Shown here: positions 23,375-33,890 of the stretch, piece by piece
Position numbering within the stretch: position 1 is the first letter of the stretch
Layout: the number at the start of each line of letters is the position of its first letter
Source of the DNA: Aegilops tauschii subsp. strangulata
Lineage: Eukaryota > Streptophyta > Magnoliopsida > Poales > Poaceae
Reading direction: 5' to 3'
Assembly: GCF_002575655.3 (NCBI RefSeq)
Contig: NC_053036.3
Coordinates: 197,936,788 to 198,000,787, forward strand
DNA: 64,000 nucleotides
Made by a program: the position numbers and the translations under genes
Notes under the pieces: model-generated
What the model saw: only the letters and a program-made list of their open reading frames with translations
The model's database searches: none
What the model was told of the DNA's origin: nothing

Positions 23375-24900
23375 TTCATACGGTGTCGTCTCAACGGATT
23401 TAGATGGTGCCCCTATTAACGTGAATGTAGCTGTCTCTAATGCATAACCCCAAAAGGATAGTGGTAAATCAGTAAGAGACATCATAGATCGCACTATAAC
23501 TAATAAAGTACGGTTACGATTTTCGGACACACCATTATGCTGTGGTGTTCCAGGTGGCATGAGTTTGTGAAACTAATCCACATTGTTTTAATTGAAGACC
23601 AAACTCGTAACTCAAATACTCGCCTCTGTGATCAGATCGTAGAAACTTTATTTTCTTGTTACGATGATTCTCCACTTCACTCTGAAATTCTTTGTACTTT
23701 TCAAATGTTTCAGACTTGTGTTTCATCAAGTAGATATACCCATATCTGCTCAAATCATCTGTGAAGGTCAGAAAATAATGATACCCGCCGCGAGCCTCAA
23801 CACTCATCGGACCGCATACATCGGTATGTATTATTTCCAATAAGTCAGTGGCTCGCTCCATTGTTCCGGGGAATAGAGTCTTAGTCATCTTGCCCATGAG
23901 GCATGGTTCACAAGCATCAGGTGATTCATAATCAAGTGATTCCAAAAGTCCATCTGCATGGAGTTTCTTCATGCGCTTTACACCAATATGACCTAAACGG
24001 CAGTGCCACAAGTAAGTTGCACTATCATTATCAACTTTGCATCTTTTGGCATCAATATTATGAATATGTGTATCACTACGATCGAGATTCAATAAACCAT
24101 TTATATTAAGTGTATGATTATAGATGATTTTATTCATGTAAACAGAACAACAGTTATTCTTTGACTTAAATGAATAACCGTACTGCAATAAACATGATAC
24201 AATCATATTCATGCTCAACGCAGATACCAAATAACATTTATTTTAGGTTCAACACTAATCCTGTAGGTAAAGGGAGTGTGTGATGGCGATCTTATCAACC
24301 TTGGAATCACTTCCAACACACATCATCACCTCGCCCTTAACTAGTCTGTGTTTATTTTGTAACTCCTGTTTCAAGTTACTAATCATAGCAACTGAACCAG
24401 TATCAAATACCCAGGGGCTACTATGAGTACTAGTAAAGTACACATCAATAACATGTATATCATATATACTTTTGTTCACTTTGCCATCCTTCTTATCCGC
24501 CAAGTATTTGGGGCAGTTCCGCTTCCTGTGACCATTTCCTTTGCAGTAGAAGCACTCAGTTTCAGGCTTGGGTCTAGCTTTGGGCTTCTTCATGGGAGTG
24601 GCAACTTGCTTGTCATTCTTATTGAAGTTCCCTTTCTTTCCCTTGCCCTTTTACTTGAAACTAGTGGTCTTGTCAACCATCAACACTTGATGCTTTTCTT
24701 GATTTCTACCTTCACCGATTTCAGCATCGCGAAGAGCTCGGGGAATCGTTTTCGTCATCCCTTGCATATTACAGTTCATCACGAAGTTCTAATAACTTGG
24801 TGATAGTGACTAGATAACTCTTTCAATCACTATCTTATCTGGAAGATTAACTCCCACTTGATTCAACCGATTGTAGTACTCAGACATTCTGAGCACATGC
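23375..24900 (-). pseudogene. copia-2 gag remnant, protease and integrase
   Basis: 24230-23535 holds the GAG-pre-integrase/integrase core (LWHCRLGHIGVKRMKKL, CEPCLMGKMTKT, HTDVCGPMS, FLRSDHRGEY). 23560 leftwards holds GVSENRNRTLL, after a frame change. 24593-24255 holds the gag zinc knuckle (CFYCKGNGHRKRNC) and the protease FDTGS region. 24600-24900 is a frame-broken gag middle. At about 24900 gag joins LTR sequence directly, showing a deletion of roughly the first half of gag. Confidence 0.85.
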
Positions 24901-24910
24901 TCTTGATTTA

Positions 24911-25372
24911 GGCCAACTCAACAAACACCATCAGAGACACCTGTAGAGCATCTTTATAATCACCCAGTTGCGTTGTGACGTTTGATAGCACACAAAGTGT
25001 TCGTCCGGTATTCGGGAGTTGCATAATCTCATAGTCAGAGGAATATGTATAAGTCATGAAGAAAGCAATAGCAATAAACTAAACGATCATTATGCTAAGC
25101 TAACGGATGGGTCTTGTCCAGCACATCATTCTCCTAATGATGTGATCTCGTTCATCAAATGACAACACATGTATATGGTCACGAAACTTAACCATCTTTG
25201 ATTAACTAGCTAGTCTAGTAGAGGCATACTAGGGACACTTTGTTTTGTCTATGTATTCACACATGTACCAAGTTTCTGATTAATACAATTCTAGCATGAA
25301 TAATAAACATTTATCATGATATAAGGAAATAAATAATAACTTTATTATTGCCTCTAGGGCATATTTCCTTCA
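24911..25372 (-). repeat. copia-2 5' LTR remnant
   Basis: Only the first about 460 bp of the LTR (element sense) remain, from the TGAAGGAAAT end at 25372 to GGCCAACTCAACAAACACC at 24911, matching 10070-10529. The junction with gag lies between about 24898 and 24911. Confidence 0.88.
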
Positions 25373-25509
25373 ATTATGAGAGAGGAACCACATCTCTGCC
25401 TCTCTATGTTTCCAATACAATAAAATTGCAAGAAACTGTTTATACTATGCATTGGCCTTTACTTTGTGTGCATGAATTGTTCTTTTATGACATGTCGATG
25501 CATAGGTAG

Positions 25510-28500
25510 AGAGTTAGACTTCGTTGTTGCATGATATATATTACTTTGTGCTCACTACTAAATTACAAATCACTGTTAATTAAAATTGGCTTTGATATAC
25601 CTACTTGAGCACTTTATGCCTAGCTTAATGGCTTTAAAGAAAGCGATGCGAGGGAGACAACCCGGAATTTTTAGAGAGCCATTTATTTCTGTTGAGTGCT
25701 TTTATAAAGTTTGATAACATAAAGAATAAAGTGGGGATCCTAAAACTTTTTCAAAAAGAAAAGTGAAAGTAAGATAGACGAGCACCGTTGAAATGGGGGA
25801 GCTTCTTAAACTTTGTTCATGCCCATGGAAACTTTGCAAATCTTGAATTACAGAAACTTTTCAAAAAAAATAATTACCCCCTTGTACAAATCCATTGTAT
25901 TATAAAAATAATGTGCCAAGATTTGCCTTTAGGATGATTAGATTGCTTGTTTGGTTTGTGCAGTGCAAAAACAGAAACTTTGGATGTAGTGCGTGATTTT
26001 ACATTTTTTACTGGAAAGTCAAACGCTTCTGAAACTTGTTGCACAATAATTCTATACAAATTGTTTGTTTTGTCCTAATTTTTCAGAATTTTTGGAGTTA
26101 CAGAAGTATGGTTGATGTTCAGACTGTCCTGTTGTTGACAGATTCTGTTTTTGATGCATTGTTTTGCTCGTTTTGATGAAACTATCGATTTTATCGGTGG
26201 TCTAAGCCATGGAGAAGTTATAATATAGTAGCTAAAATGCAAAAATTAAAATATGAATTAGTGTTCAATAGTACTTAAAGTGGTGATTTGCTCTGTTATA
26301 CTAACGGATCTCACGAGGGTTTTGTTAAGTTTTGTGTGATTGAAGTTTTCAAGTTTTGGGTGAGATCACGATGGATGAAGGAAAAGTAGTGGAAAGAGCC
26401 TAATTTTGGGGATGCCCGAGGCACCCCAAGGTAATATTCAAGGACTCCCAAGCAACTAAGCTTGGGGATGCCCCGGAAGGCATCCTCTCTTTCTTCTAAC
26501 GATCATCGGTAATTTTACTTGGAGCTATATTTTTATTCGTCGCATGATATGCGTAAATCTTGGAGCGTCGTGTGCTTTTTATTTCCCTTTTAATAATTCA
26601 CCATGCTGGTATGAGATAGTCCTTGGTTGATTTATAGAATGCTTCATGCACTTCACTTATATCTTTTGAGTATGGCTTTTAGAACACTTCATATGCTTCA
26701 CTTATATCATTTGAAGTTTGGATTGCCTGTTTCCTTACACATGGAAAACCGCCATTTGTAGAATGCTCTTTTGCTTCACTTATATTTCTTAGAGCATGGG
26801 CATATCTTTTATAGAAAGAATTAAACTCTCCTGCTTCACTTATATCTCTTTAGAGACTTGACAGGAATTGGTCATTCACATGGTTAGTCATAAAATCCTA
26901 CATAGAACTTGTAGATCACTGAATATGATATGTTTGATTCCTTGCAATAGTTTTGCGATATAAAGATGGTGATATTAAAGTCATGCTAGTGGGTAATTGT
27001 GGATTGTAGAAATACTTGTGTTGAAGTTTGTGATTCCCGTAGCGTGCACGTATGGTGAAACGTTATGTAACGAAGTCGGAGCATGATTTATTTATTGATT
27101 GTCTTCCTTACGAGTGGCGGTCGGGGACGAGCGATGGTATTTTCCTACCAATCTATCCCCCTAGGAGCATGCGTCTAATGCTTTGTTTCGATAGCTTCTA
27201 GACTTTTGCAATAAGTATGTGAGTTCTTTATGACTAATGTTGAGTCCATGGATTATACGCACTCTCACCCTTCCATCATTGCTAGCCTCTTCGGTACCGT
27301 GCATTGCCGTTTCTCACCTCGAGAGTTGGTGCAAACTTCGTCGGTGCATCCAAACCCCGTGATATGATACGCTCTATCACACATAAGCCTCCTTATATCT
27401 TCCTCAACAGCCACCATACCTACCTATTATGGCGTTTCCATAGCCATTCCGAGATATATTGCCATGAAACTTCCATCATCTTCAGATACATGACTTGAGC
27501 ATTCATTGTCATATTGCTTTGCATGATCGTAAGATAGCTAGCATGATATTTTCATGGCTTGCCCGTTTTTTGATATCTTTGCTACGCTGGATCATTGCAC
27601 ATCCTGGTACACTGCCAGAGGCATTCATATAGAGTCATATTATTCTAGATATCGAGTTGTAATATTGAGTTGAAAGTAAATAAAAGTGTGATGATCATCA
27701 TTATTACAGCATTGTCCCAGTGAGGAAAGGATGATGGAGACTATGATTCCCCACAAGTCGGGATGAGACTCCGGACGAAAAAAAGAGGCCAAAAAAAGAG
27801 AAGGCCCAAAAAAAGAGAGAGAAAAAGAGAGAAGGGGCAATGCTATTATCCTTTTACCACATTTGTGCTTCAAAGTAGCACCATGTTCTTCATAGAGAGA
27901 GTCTCCTACGTTGTCACTTTCATATACTAGTGGGAATTTTTCATTATAGAACTTGGCTTGTATATTCTGATGATGGGCTTCCCCAAATGCCAGAGGTCTT
28001 CATGAGCAAGCAAGTTGGATGCACACCCACTTAGTTTTCAGTTTGAGCTTTCATACACTTATAGCTCTAGTGCATCCGTCGCATGGCAATCCCTACTCAC
28101 TCACATTAATATCCATTGATGGGCATCTCCATAGCCCGTTGATACGCCTAGTTGATGTAAGACTATCTCCTTCTTTTTGTCTTCTCCACAACCATCATAT
28201 TCTATTCCACCTATAGTGCTATATCCATGGCTCACGCTCATGTATTGCGTGAAAGTTGAAAAGGTTTGAGAACATCAATAGTATGAAACAATTGTTTGGC
28301 TTGTCATCGGGGTTGTGCATGATTTAAAGATGGAGCATAGCCAGACTATATGATCTTGTGGGGATAACTTTCTTTGGCCATGTTATTTTGAGAAGACATG
28401 ATTGCTTTATTAGTATGCTTGAAGTATTGTTGTCTTAATGTCAAATGATAGACTATTGCTTTGAATCACTCGTGTCTTAATATTCATGCCATGATTAGAT

Positions 28501-28598
28501 TATATGATCAAGATTATGCTAGGTAGTATTCCACATCAAAAATTATCTTTTTATCATTTACCTACTCGAGGACGAGCAGGAATTCAGCTTGGGGATGC
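25510..28598 (+). other. Host gypsy non-coding 3' region
   Basis: About 3.1 kb between the 3' ORF and the 3' LTR without a credible ORF. It has the paired segment GGGGATGCCC near 26411 and 26463, several copies of a CTTCACTTATAT phrase (26640-26850), and a purine tract before the LTR. I see no gene. This long untranslated stretch is typical of this gypsy group. Confidence 0.7.
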
Positions 28599-29065
28599 TG
28601 ATACGTCTCCGTCGTATGTATAATTTTTGATTGTTCCATGCCAATATTCTACAACTTTTACATACTTTTGGCAACTTTTTATACTATTTTTAGGACTAAC
28701 ATATTGATCCAGTGCCTAGTGCCAGTTCCTGTTTGTTGCATGTTTTTTTGTTTCGCAGAAAATCCATATCATACGGAGTCCAAACGGGATAAAAACTTAC
28801 GGAGATTATTTTTGGAATATATGTGATTTTTGGGAAAAAGAACCAACGAGACGATGCTCGAGAGGCCCACAAGGGTGGAGGGCGCGCCCCAGGGGAAAAG
28901 GCGTGCCCCCTGACCTTGTGGCCACCCCATAAGGCGGTTGGTGCCCTTCTTTCACCGCAAGAAATCTAATATCCGGATAGAAATCGTGTTAAAATTTCAG
29001 CCCAATCGGAATTACGGATCTCCGGGAATTTAAGAAACGTGAAAGGGCAGAATCTGGGAAGGCAG

Positions 29066-29151
<86 letters not shown>

Positions 29152-30180
29152 AACCTCGGAGGGGCCCCCGCCCCTCCGCCGCCATGGAAGCCAAGGACCA
29201 GAGGGGAAACCCTTCTCCCATCTAGGGGGAAGGTCAAGGAAGAAGGAGAAGGGGGGCTCTCTCCCCCTCTCTCCCGGTGGCGGCGGAACGCCACCGGGGC
29301 CATCATCGCGACAACGATCTACACCAACAACTTCACCACCGTCATCACCAACTCTTCCCCCCTCTATGCAGCAGTGTAACCCCTCTTTTACCCGATGTAA
29401 TCTCTACTTAAACATGGTGCTCAACACTATATATTATTTCCCAATTATGTATGGCTATCCTATGATGTTTGAGTAGATCCGTTTTGTCCTATGGGTTAAT
29501 TGATGATCGTGATTGGTTTGAGTTGCATGTTTTATTATTGGTGTTGTCCTATGGTGCTCTCCGTGTCGCGCAAGCGTGAGGGATCCCCGCTGTAGGGTTT
29601 GCAATATGTTCATGATTTTCTTATGGTGGGTGGCGTGAGTGACAGAAGCACAGACCCGAGTAAGTAGGTTGTTTGCGTATGGGAATAAAGAGGACTTGGT
29701 ACTTTAATGCTATGGTTGGGTTTTGTCTTAATGATCTTTAGTAGTTGCGGATGCTTGCTAGAGTTCCAATCATAAGTGCATATGATCCAAGAAGAGAAAG
29801 TATGTTAGCTTATGCCTCTCCCTCATATAAAATTGCAATAATGATTACCGGTTTAAGTTATCGATTGCCTAGGGACGAATAACTTTCTCGTGACAAAAAG
29901 CTCTCTACTAAAACTAACTTAGTTCTGTCTTTATCTAAATAGTCCCTAGTTTTTATTTACGTGCTCTTTATTATCTTGCAAACCTATCCTATCACACCTA
30001 CAAAGTACTTCTAGTTTCATACTTGTTTTAGGTAAAGCGAACGTTAAGCGTGCGTAGAGTTGTATCGGTGGTTGATAGAACTTGAGGGAATATTTGTTCT
30101 ACCTTTAGCTCCTCGTTGGGTTCGACACTCTTACTTATCGAAAGAGGCTACAATTGATCCCCTATACTTGTGGGTTATCA
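28599..30180 (+). repeat. Host gypsy 3' LTR
   Basis: 1582 bp beginning TGATACGTCTCCGTCG and ending TTGTGGGTTATCA. It contains an uninterrupted GA dinucleotide tract (29071-29148), which gives rise to Arg-Glu or Ser-Leu repeat ORFs that are not genes. Confidence 0.88.
29071..29148. repeat. (GA)39 microsatellite
   Basis: 78 bp of uninterrupted GA inside the gypsy 3' LTR. Likely length-polymorphic. Confidence 0.97.
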
Positions 30181-31200
30181 CTTATCTTAATGGAAATAAG
30201 GTCTCTTATGATTTCTTGTGATGCTAGGAAACTTCCCAGTCAATGTTGGATGATTTAGTAGAGGATTTGGGGTATGAGAAGGCAGGAAGAATAAATATCT
30301 ACCTATTTATTGATGCCTGGTGTGCAAATCAATTTGTGTGGACTTAAGTTAACTGCACAAAGTAATGACAGCAACTACGTCAAGAAACTGGTTAGAGAGG
30401 AACATAGATATCTTATGTTCTATATTGATCATTAGACAACATGTGTGGGGATAAGAAGAAGAATGTTCTGGAAGATTTAGTTGGCAATGAGTATGACATG
30501 GAAGATGGAGATGAAAACTTTGTGCAGGAAGATCTAATTGGTGATAAGATAATCAAGTTGGAATGATAGGGAAAGGGAAACAGTTGGCAGAAGATCAAAA
30601 TTCATATGAAGAATTATGTGACTGCTCTGATTCGGATGATGAGTAGATGAAGTTCAACTTCCCTCATTTTTCTAAATCATATTTGAAAGCCCCAGTTTCA
30701 TGTTGGGCAACTTTTCTCCTTAGTTGATTTGTCCATAAAGGTTGTTAGGAAGTATCGTTGCAAGGAGAGACTGGGAATTACCTTTCCAAAAAAAATGAAA
30801 GAACAAGGGTAGGAGCTAAGTGTTGTGATGGATGCCCTTGGTATTATGTTTATGCTGAGGAGAGAAGGAAGGAGGCACATGAGGCCAAGCCTTCCCGTGC
30901 AGAAGCCAAGAGGCAGGCTTTGTCGGCGAGAAAGAAAGAACCAGAAGAGTAAAGGAAGATTACTGTTACATAAGAAAAAGACAAACTGAAGAGAAGAAGA
31001 GGCAAGAGAAGGATCAAATAGAGCAAAAGAAGCTAAATTTCTGATATATCAGCAAGAGGACAAAGAAATGCAGGGAGGATTCAACCACTATGTGCAAATG
31101 GAGGAGCAAGCCAGACAACATGCATGGGAGGAGCAAGCCAAAGAGCATACAAGCAACACAACAAGGCATCAATAATGGAAGGATAACATGAAGTAAGTTG
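30181..31200 (+). pseudogene. Decayed Mutator-like (MULE) transposase N-terminal remnant
   Basis: Reading-frame pieces suggest the N-terminal part of a MuDR-type transposase: MLDDLVEDLGYEKAGRINIY at 30243-30302, DCSDSDDE followed by KFNFPHFSKSYLKAP at 30620-30690, and NERTRVGAKCCDGCPWYYVY at about 30797-30856, which resembles the conserved zinc-like segment before the MULE catalytic domain. Stops and frame changes separate all of them. The following Lys/Glu/Arg-rich stretch (to 31200) is low complexity. No terminal inverted repeats seen. It could alternatively be a captured host-gene fragment. Confidence 0.5.
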
Positions 31201-33086
31201 AGGAACTAAACATATAACAAGCTAAGGAAATGAAAAGGAAGCAACCTCAGGAACTGCAGAATAGATAAGCGTAGGAACTGAAGAATAGACGAGCCGATGA
31301 ATGGACGAAGAAACAGTCCATGGAAGAAAAATACGGTCTCAAGGCGGAGCAAATTTTGAAGAAGCACAATGAGTTAGAGGTACCAAGAGGGAACGTGCCA
31401 GAGAGTGAAAGTTCATCCAGGCAGCAGCCCAACATGCCACAAAAAAGATATTTCGGTGATCACATGAGAGATTTAAAAGAACAACAAACAATCCATGTTT
31501 GGTACTTTCAAATAGTTCACTACCTAGTCTTTTTTTTCTATTGGTATAGTGATGTATCTTGTGAACAAGTTTAGTGCATGCTAGAGTGATCTTTTGTATG
31601 GTCATGAACATGGAGTGATCATAAAAAGTGGATGGTCAAGTTATGTTGGTGATCATGTAGTAAAACTTTGTTGTTGATGTATGTGCAAAACATATTATAT
31701 TTGATCTTGTTGATGTATGATAGAAGCATGCTTGATCTAGTTGTATGACCAAATTATATATCATCTTTGTTGTTTGTTCAACTTGTTAATTGTACATTTG
31801 TTGATACATATATGTTAACTGAGCATTCAGTTAACTGGCCAAAAAAATCACAGATTCTAGTTCAAATCAAATTTAGTTCAGAGCACGAAACATCACAATA
31901 TTGTTCACTGCAAAAGACCACTCCTTCGGGTCATAAACAAGACACGCACACTTAAAATTGAATTTAAAGTACTTCACAGCACACATTGCAACTAAATTTA
32001 AACTGGACTTAAACAACGCACACAGTCTCCTGAGCAGCCAGCGCCACCTCGCCTTCAAAAGGGACGTATGCGTCGAGCAAATTTTCGGACATCAGCAGGC
32101 GATGATCTACCATAGACGTGACATGACGACGTTGGAGCGGGTAGTGACTCACATTCATCGTTGGAGGACGACATCTTGCTCCACATCGGCACCTTAGGGA
32201 CCTCCAATTTCAGAACCTTGGGGACTTTAGACGGATCGTGGAGCCATGCCTCCATCACCAACTCACGCTTGTCCTCTAATGGCATGATGTAGATGAGCTC
32301 GTTGCATAGCTAGCTAAGGACGCGATTGTGAGTCACTACCCGCTCCGGCTCCCTCGCCTCGGACTACCTTGGTCTTGTAGTCCAGCGTGCAGGGCATCAC
32401 ACGCACCGCGTGGTTCCAACGGCAGAACTGGATCGACGAGCCAGTGACCATACTTGCATCAATGACTCCATGACGCGTGTGCACAATGCGCCGTCGGTGA
32501 ATGTGAGCCACAAATCATGTGAAGGGGTGGCCACCTCATGCGACGACCTGACGAGTAATTTCCTCTCCAGGACGTCGAGCAGGACGGCAGCTCACCGGTG
32601 CAGTCTCCGACGATGGTCGCCAACAACATGCAACCACGATAATTCCACCTCCATAGAATTCATCCCCGGCGTTCACACAAGGAGCACATGACTCTGCCTG
32701 GAGGCAGGACTCGCCGTGCCTCCACACCTCCTACTAGAACTGTCAACCAACTCACCAATGCCACACCTAGGATGGCACCAGCGCTTCCGCTGGCTGACAA
32801 CATCTCACTTTCAATCACGTTCTCAGCAACCATGGATTTTGGCCTCTTCGCTCGAAGAACTAGGGTTAGGGATTTGTGGGGGAAGAGATTAGGAATCTCA
32901 GGATATAGCTGCCTCCAAAACGATGCGAGGCCTTGTACAATGCAAGGTGCTTAGGAGAGGTGCTTGGAGAAATAAATCAGACTTTCCTTGAGCACCGATG
33001 CTTATTTGTAGACGTCTCTCCTGTAGAGATAGACACTGATGCTTTAAGAAAACCTGATTTATTTTTTAAGCACTTTCCTAAACATC
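31201..33086. other. Intergenic, no confident gene
   Basis: A short open frame at 31320-31574 (plus; EEKYGLKAEQILKKHNELEV) may continue the decayed transposon-like region. 32040-32850 is GC-richer and has several short minus-strand frames (for example PLEDKRELVMEAWLHDPSKV at 32283-32224) that look like a frame-broken plant protein of unknown identity. Nothing here can be called a working gene. Confidence 0.4.
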
Positions 33087-33088
33087 TA

Positions 33089-33223
33089 CTCCCTCCGTTT
33101 CTAAATGCAAGTCTTTTTAAAGATTCCAATGAGTGAATCTATACTCTAAAATATGTCTATATACATCCATATGTAGTTTGTATTGAAATCTCTAAAAAGA
33201 CCTATATTTAGAAACGGAGGGAG
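33089..33223. mobile_element. Stowaway MITE (Tc1/mariner type)
   Basis: 135 bp with terminal inverted repeats CTCCCTCCGTTTCTAAAT and its inverse, flanked by TA duplications (33087-33088 and 33224-33225). Non-coding. It lies about 670 bp downstream of the PDIL5-4 stop codon. Confidence 0.93.
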
Positions 33224-33709
33224 TAGCATTGTACACTTGGATAAAAAAATTCTCTTATCCTCGTTTGTTCATTCCTTTAAATAAATACTTAAAAATCCCC
33301 TTCAATAACAAATCCAATTTAGAAGGGACTTCCTCCCCGTGTTGAGAAAACTTTTCTTCTTCCAATTCTTCTTTTCTTCATTCCAGGCCTTAGGCCACCA
33401 CACGAGAAGACGATGCCTTGGGGTGCAGCGGGATTAAAAGATGAAGGGCACAACAGCACTGTATGCAGGACCATACGTTTTACGTGTCTTCGTATTCGAG
33501 GACCATATTGGAACATTTCTCAAGTTACAGCCATACAGTGAATAACTAGAGACTGGTACCATTACAAAGAATTTCAGACATCAAAACGAGAACAAGAAAA
33601 TAACATGCAACGCCAGCACATTACTTAAAAAAGCAATATTTTAAGGTTTCTAGAGGTGAAATTGGACTGGTCACAAGATCAGCATGAAGCTATAAGGATT
33701 CAGCGTCTC
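33224..33709. other. Intergenic / downstream flank of PDIL5-4
   Basis: About 490 bp between the Stowaway MITE and the putative poly(A) signal of the neighbouring gene. I see no gene or repeat structure; short ORFs on the minus strand look random. Confidence 0.5.
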
Positions 33710-33715
33710 TTTATT
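33710..33715 (-). terminator. Candidate poly(A) signal of PDIL5-4
   Basis: AATAAA on the minus strand about 175 bases downstream of the stop codon. Position is suitable for a plant near-upstream element, but poly(A) sites in plants are diffuse. Confidence 0.4.
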
Positions 33716-33890
33716 CCCATTTACTTAGCGAAACAGTTTAGCACCCAGTTATATCATGACCCCAACATTCAGACCAACCCCCTCCCGCTGTATATGTTAA
33801 TTAATAGATTAAGAATTGCTAACGGTACAAAAATAATTACTAACTAGTGCAACCGCAAGGAACCGAGCGCTTCTGAGGATCTACTATCGT

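Larger units (their letters stand above)
8795..25372 (-). mobile_element. Ty1/copia element copia-2, 5'-truncated, interrupted by a gypsy element
   Basis: Same family as copia-1. In element direction: LTR remnant 25372-24911, gag remnant about 24900-24255, protease/integrase 24230-23375, the inserted gypsy element (23369-12477), the end of integrase and RT 12476-about 11100, RNase H region, purine tract at 10530, and 3' LTR 10529-8795. Target-site duplications are ACTAT (8790-8794) and ATTAT (25373-25377), one mismatch. The 3' half of the 5' LTR, the leader and the start of gag have been deleted. Coding sequence is badly decayed. Confidence 0.9.
6300..25509 (+). pseudogene. Host gypsy 3' ORF (env-like position, unknown function), split by insertions
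   Basis: The first block (6300-6821) encodes 173 residues starting MASHANGIYDYYDVKQIEEF, strongly acidic (SSLDEKDDVESEEQKEEE), with CLPKDDFYDNCYDPFDSFE. The frame then shifts and continues as NMNYAYGDELAIVPYV up to the solo LTR at 7020. A 40-bp piece (8755-8794) lies between the two insertions, and the C-terminal piece (25378-25509, YERGTTSLPLYVSN to a TAG stop) follows copia-2. I see no signal peptide or convincing membrane segment, so env function is not supported; only the position downstream of pol is env-like. Disabled by a frameshift and two insertions. Confidence 0.7.
6251..30180 (+). mobile_element. Host Ty3/gypsy element, 3' part (probably Athila-like), with nested insertions
   Basis: Its own sequence is 6251-7019, 8755-8794 and 25373-30180; the rest are later insertions. 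Removing the solo LTR and copia-2 with one TSD copy each makes the pieces continuous. It ends with a 3' LTR (28599-30180, TGATACG to GGTTATCA), preceded by a purine-rich AGCTTGGGGATGC tract (PPT). The ORF between the pol position and the 3' LTR plus about 3 kb of non-coding sequence fit an Athila-type layout, as in the wheat Sabrina/Fatima-like families (name from memory, not certain). Pol and 5' LTR lie left of the window. CTTAT at 30181-30185 is the expected right target-site duplication. Confidence 0.82.

Noticed and set aside
29039..29476. ORF with RERERE repeat, and antisense LSLSLS ORFs
   Set aside because: Translation of the (GA)39 microsatellite inside an LTR.
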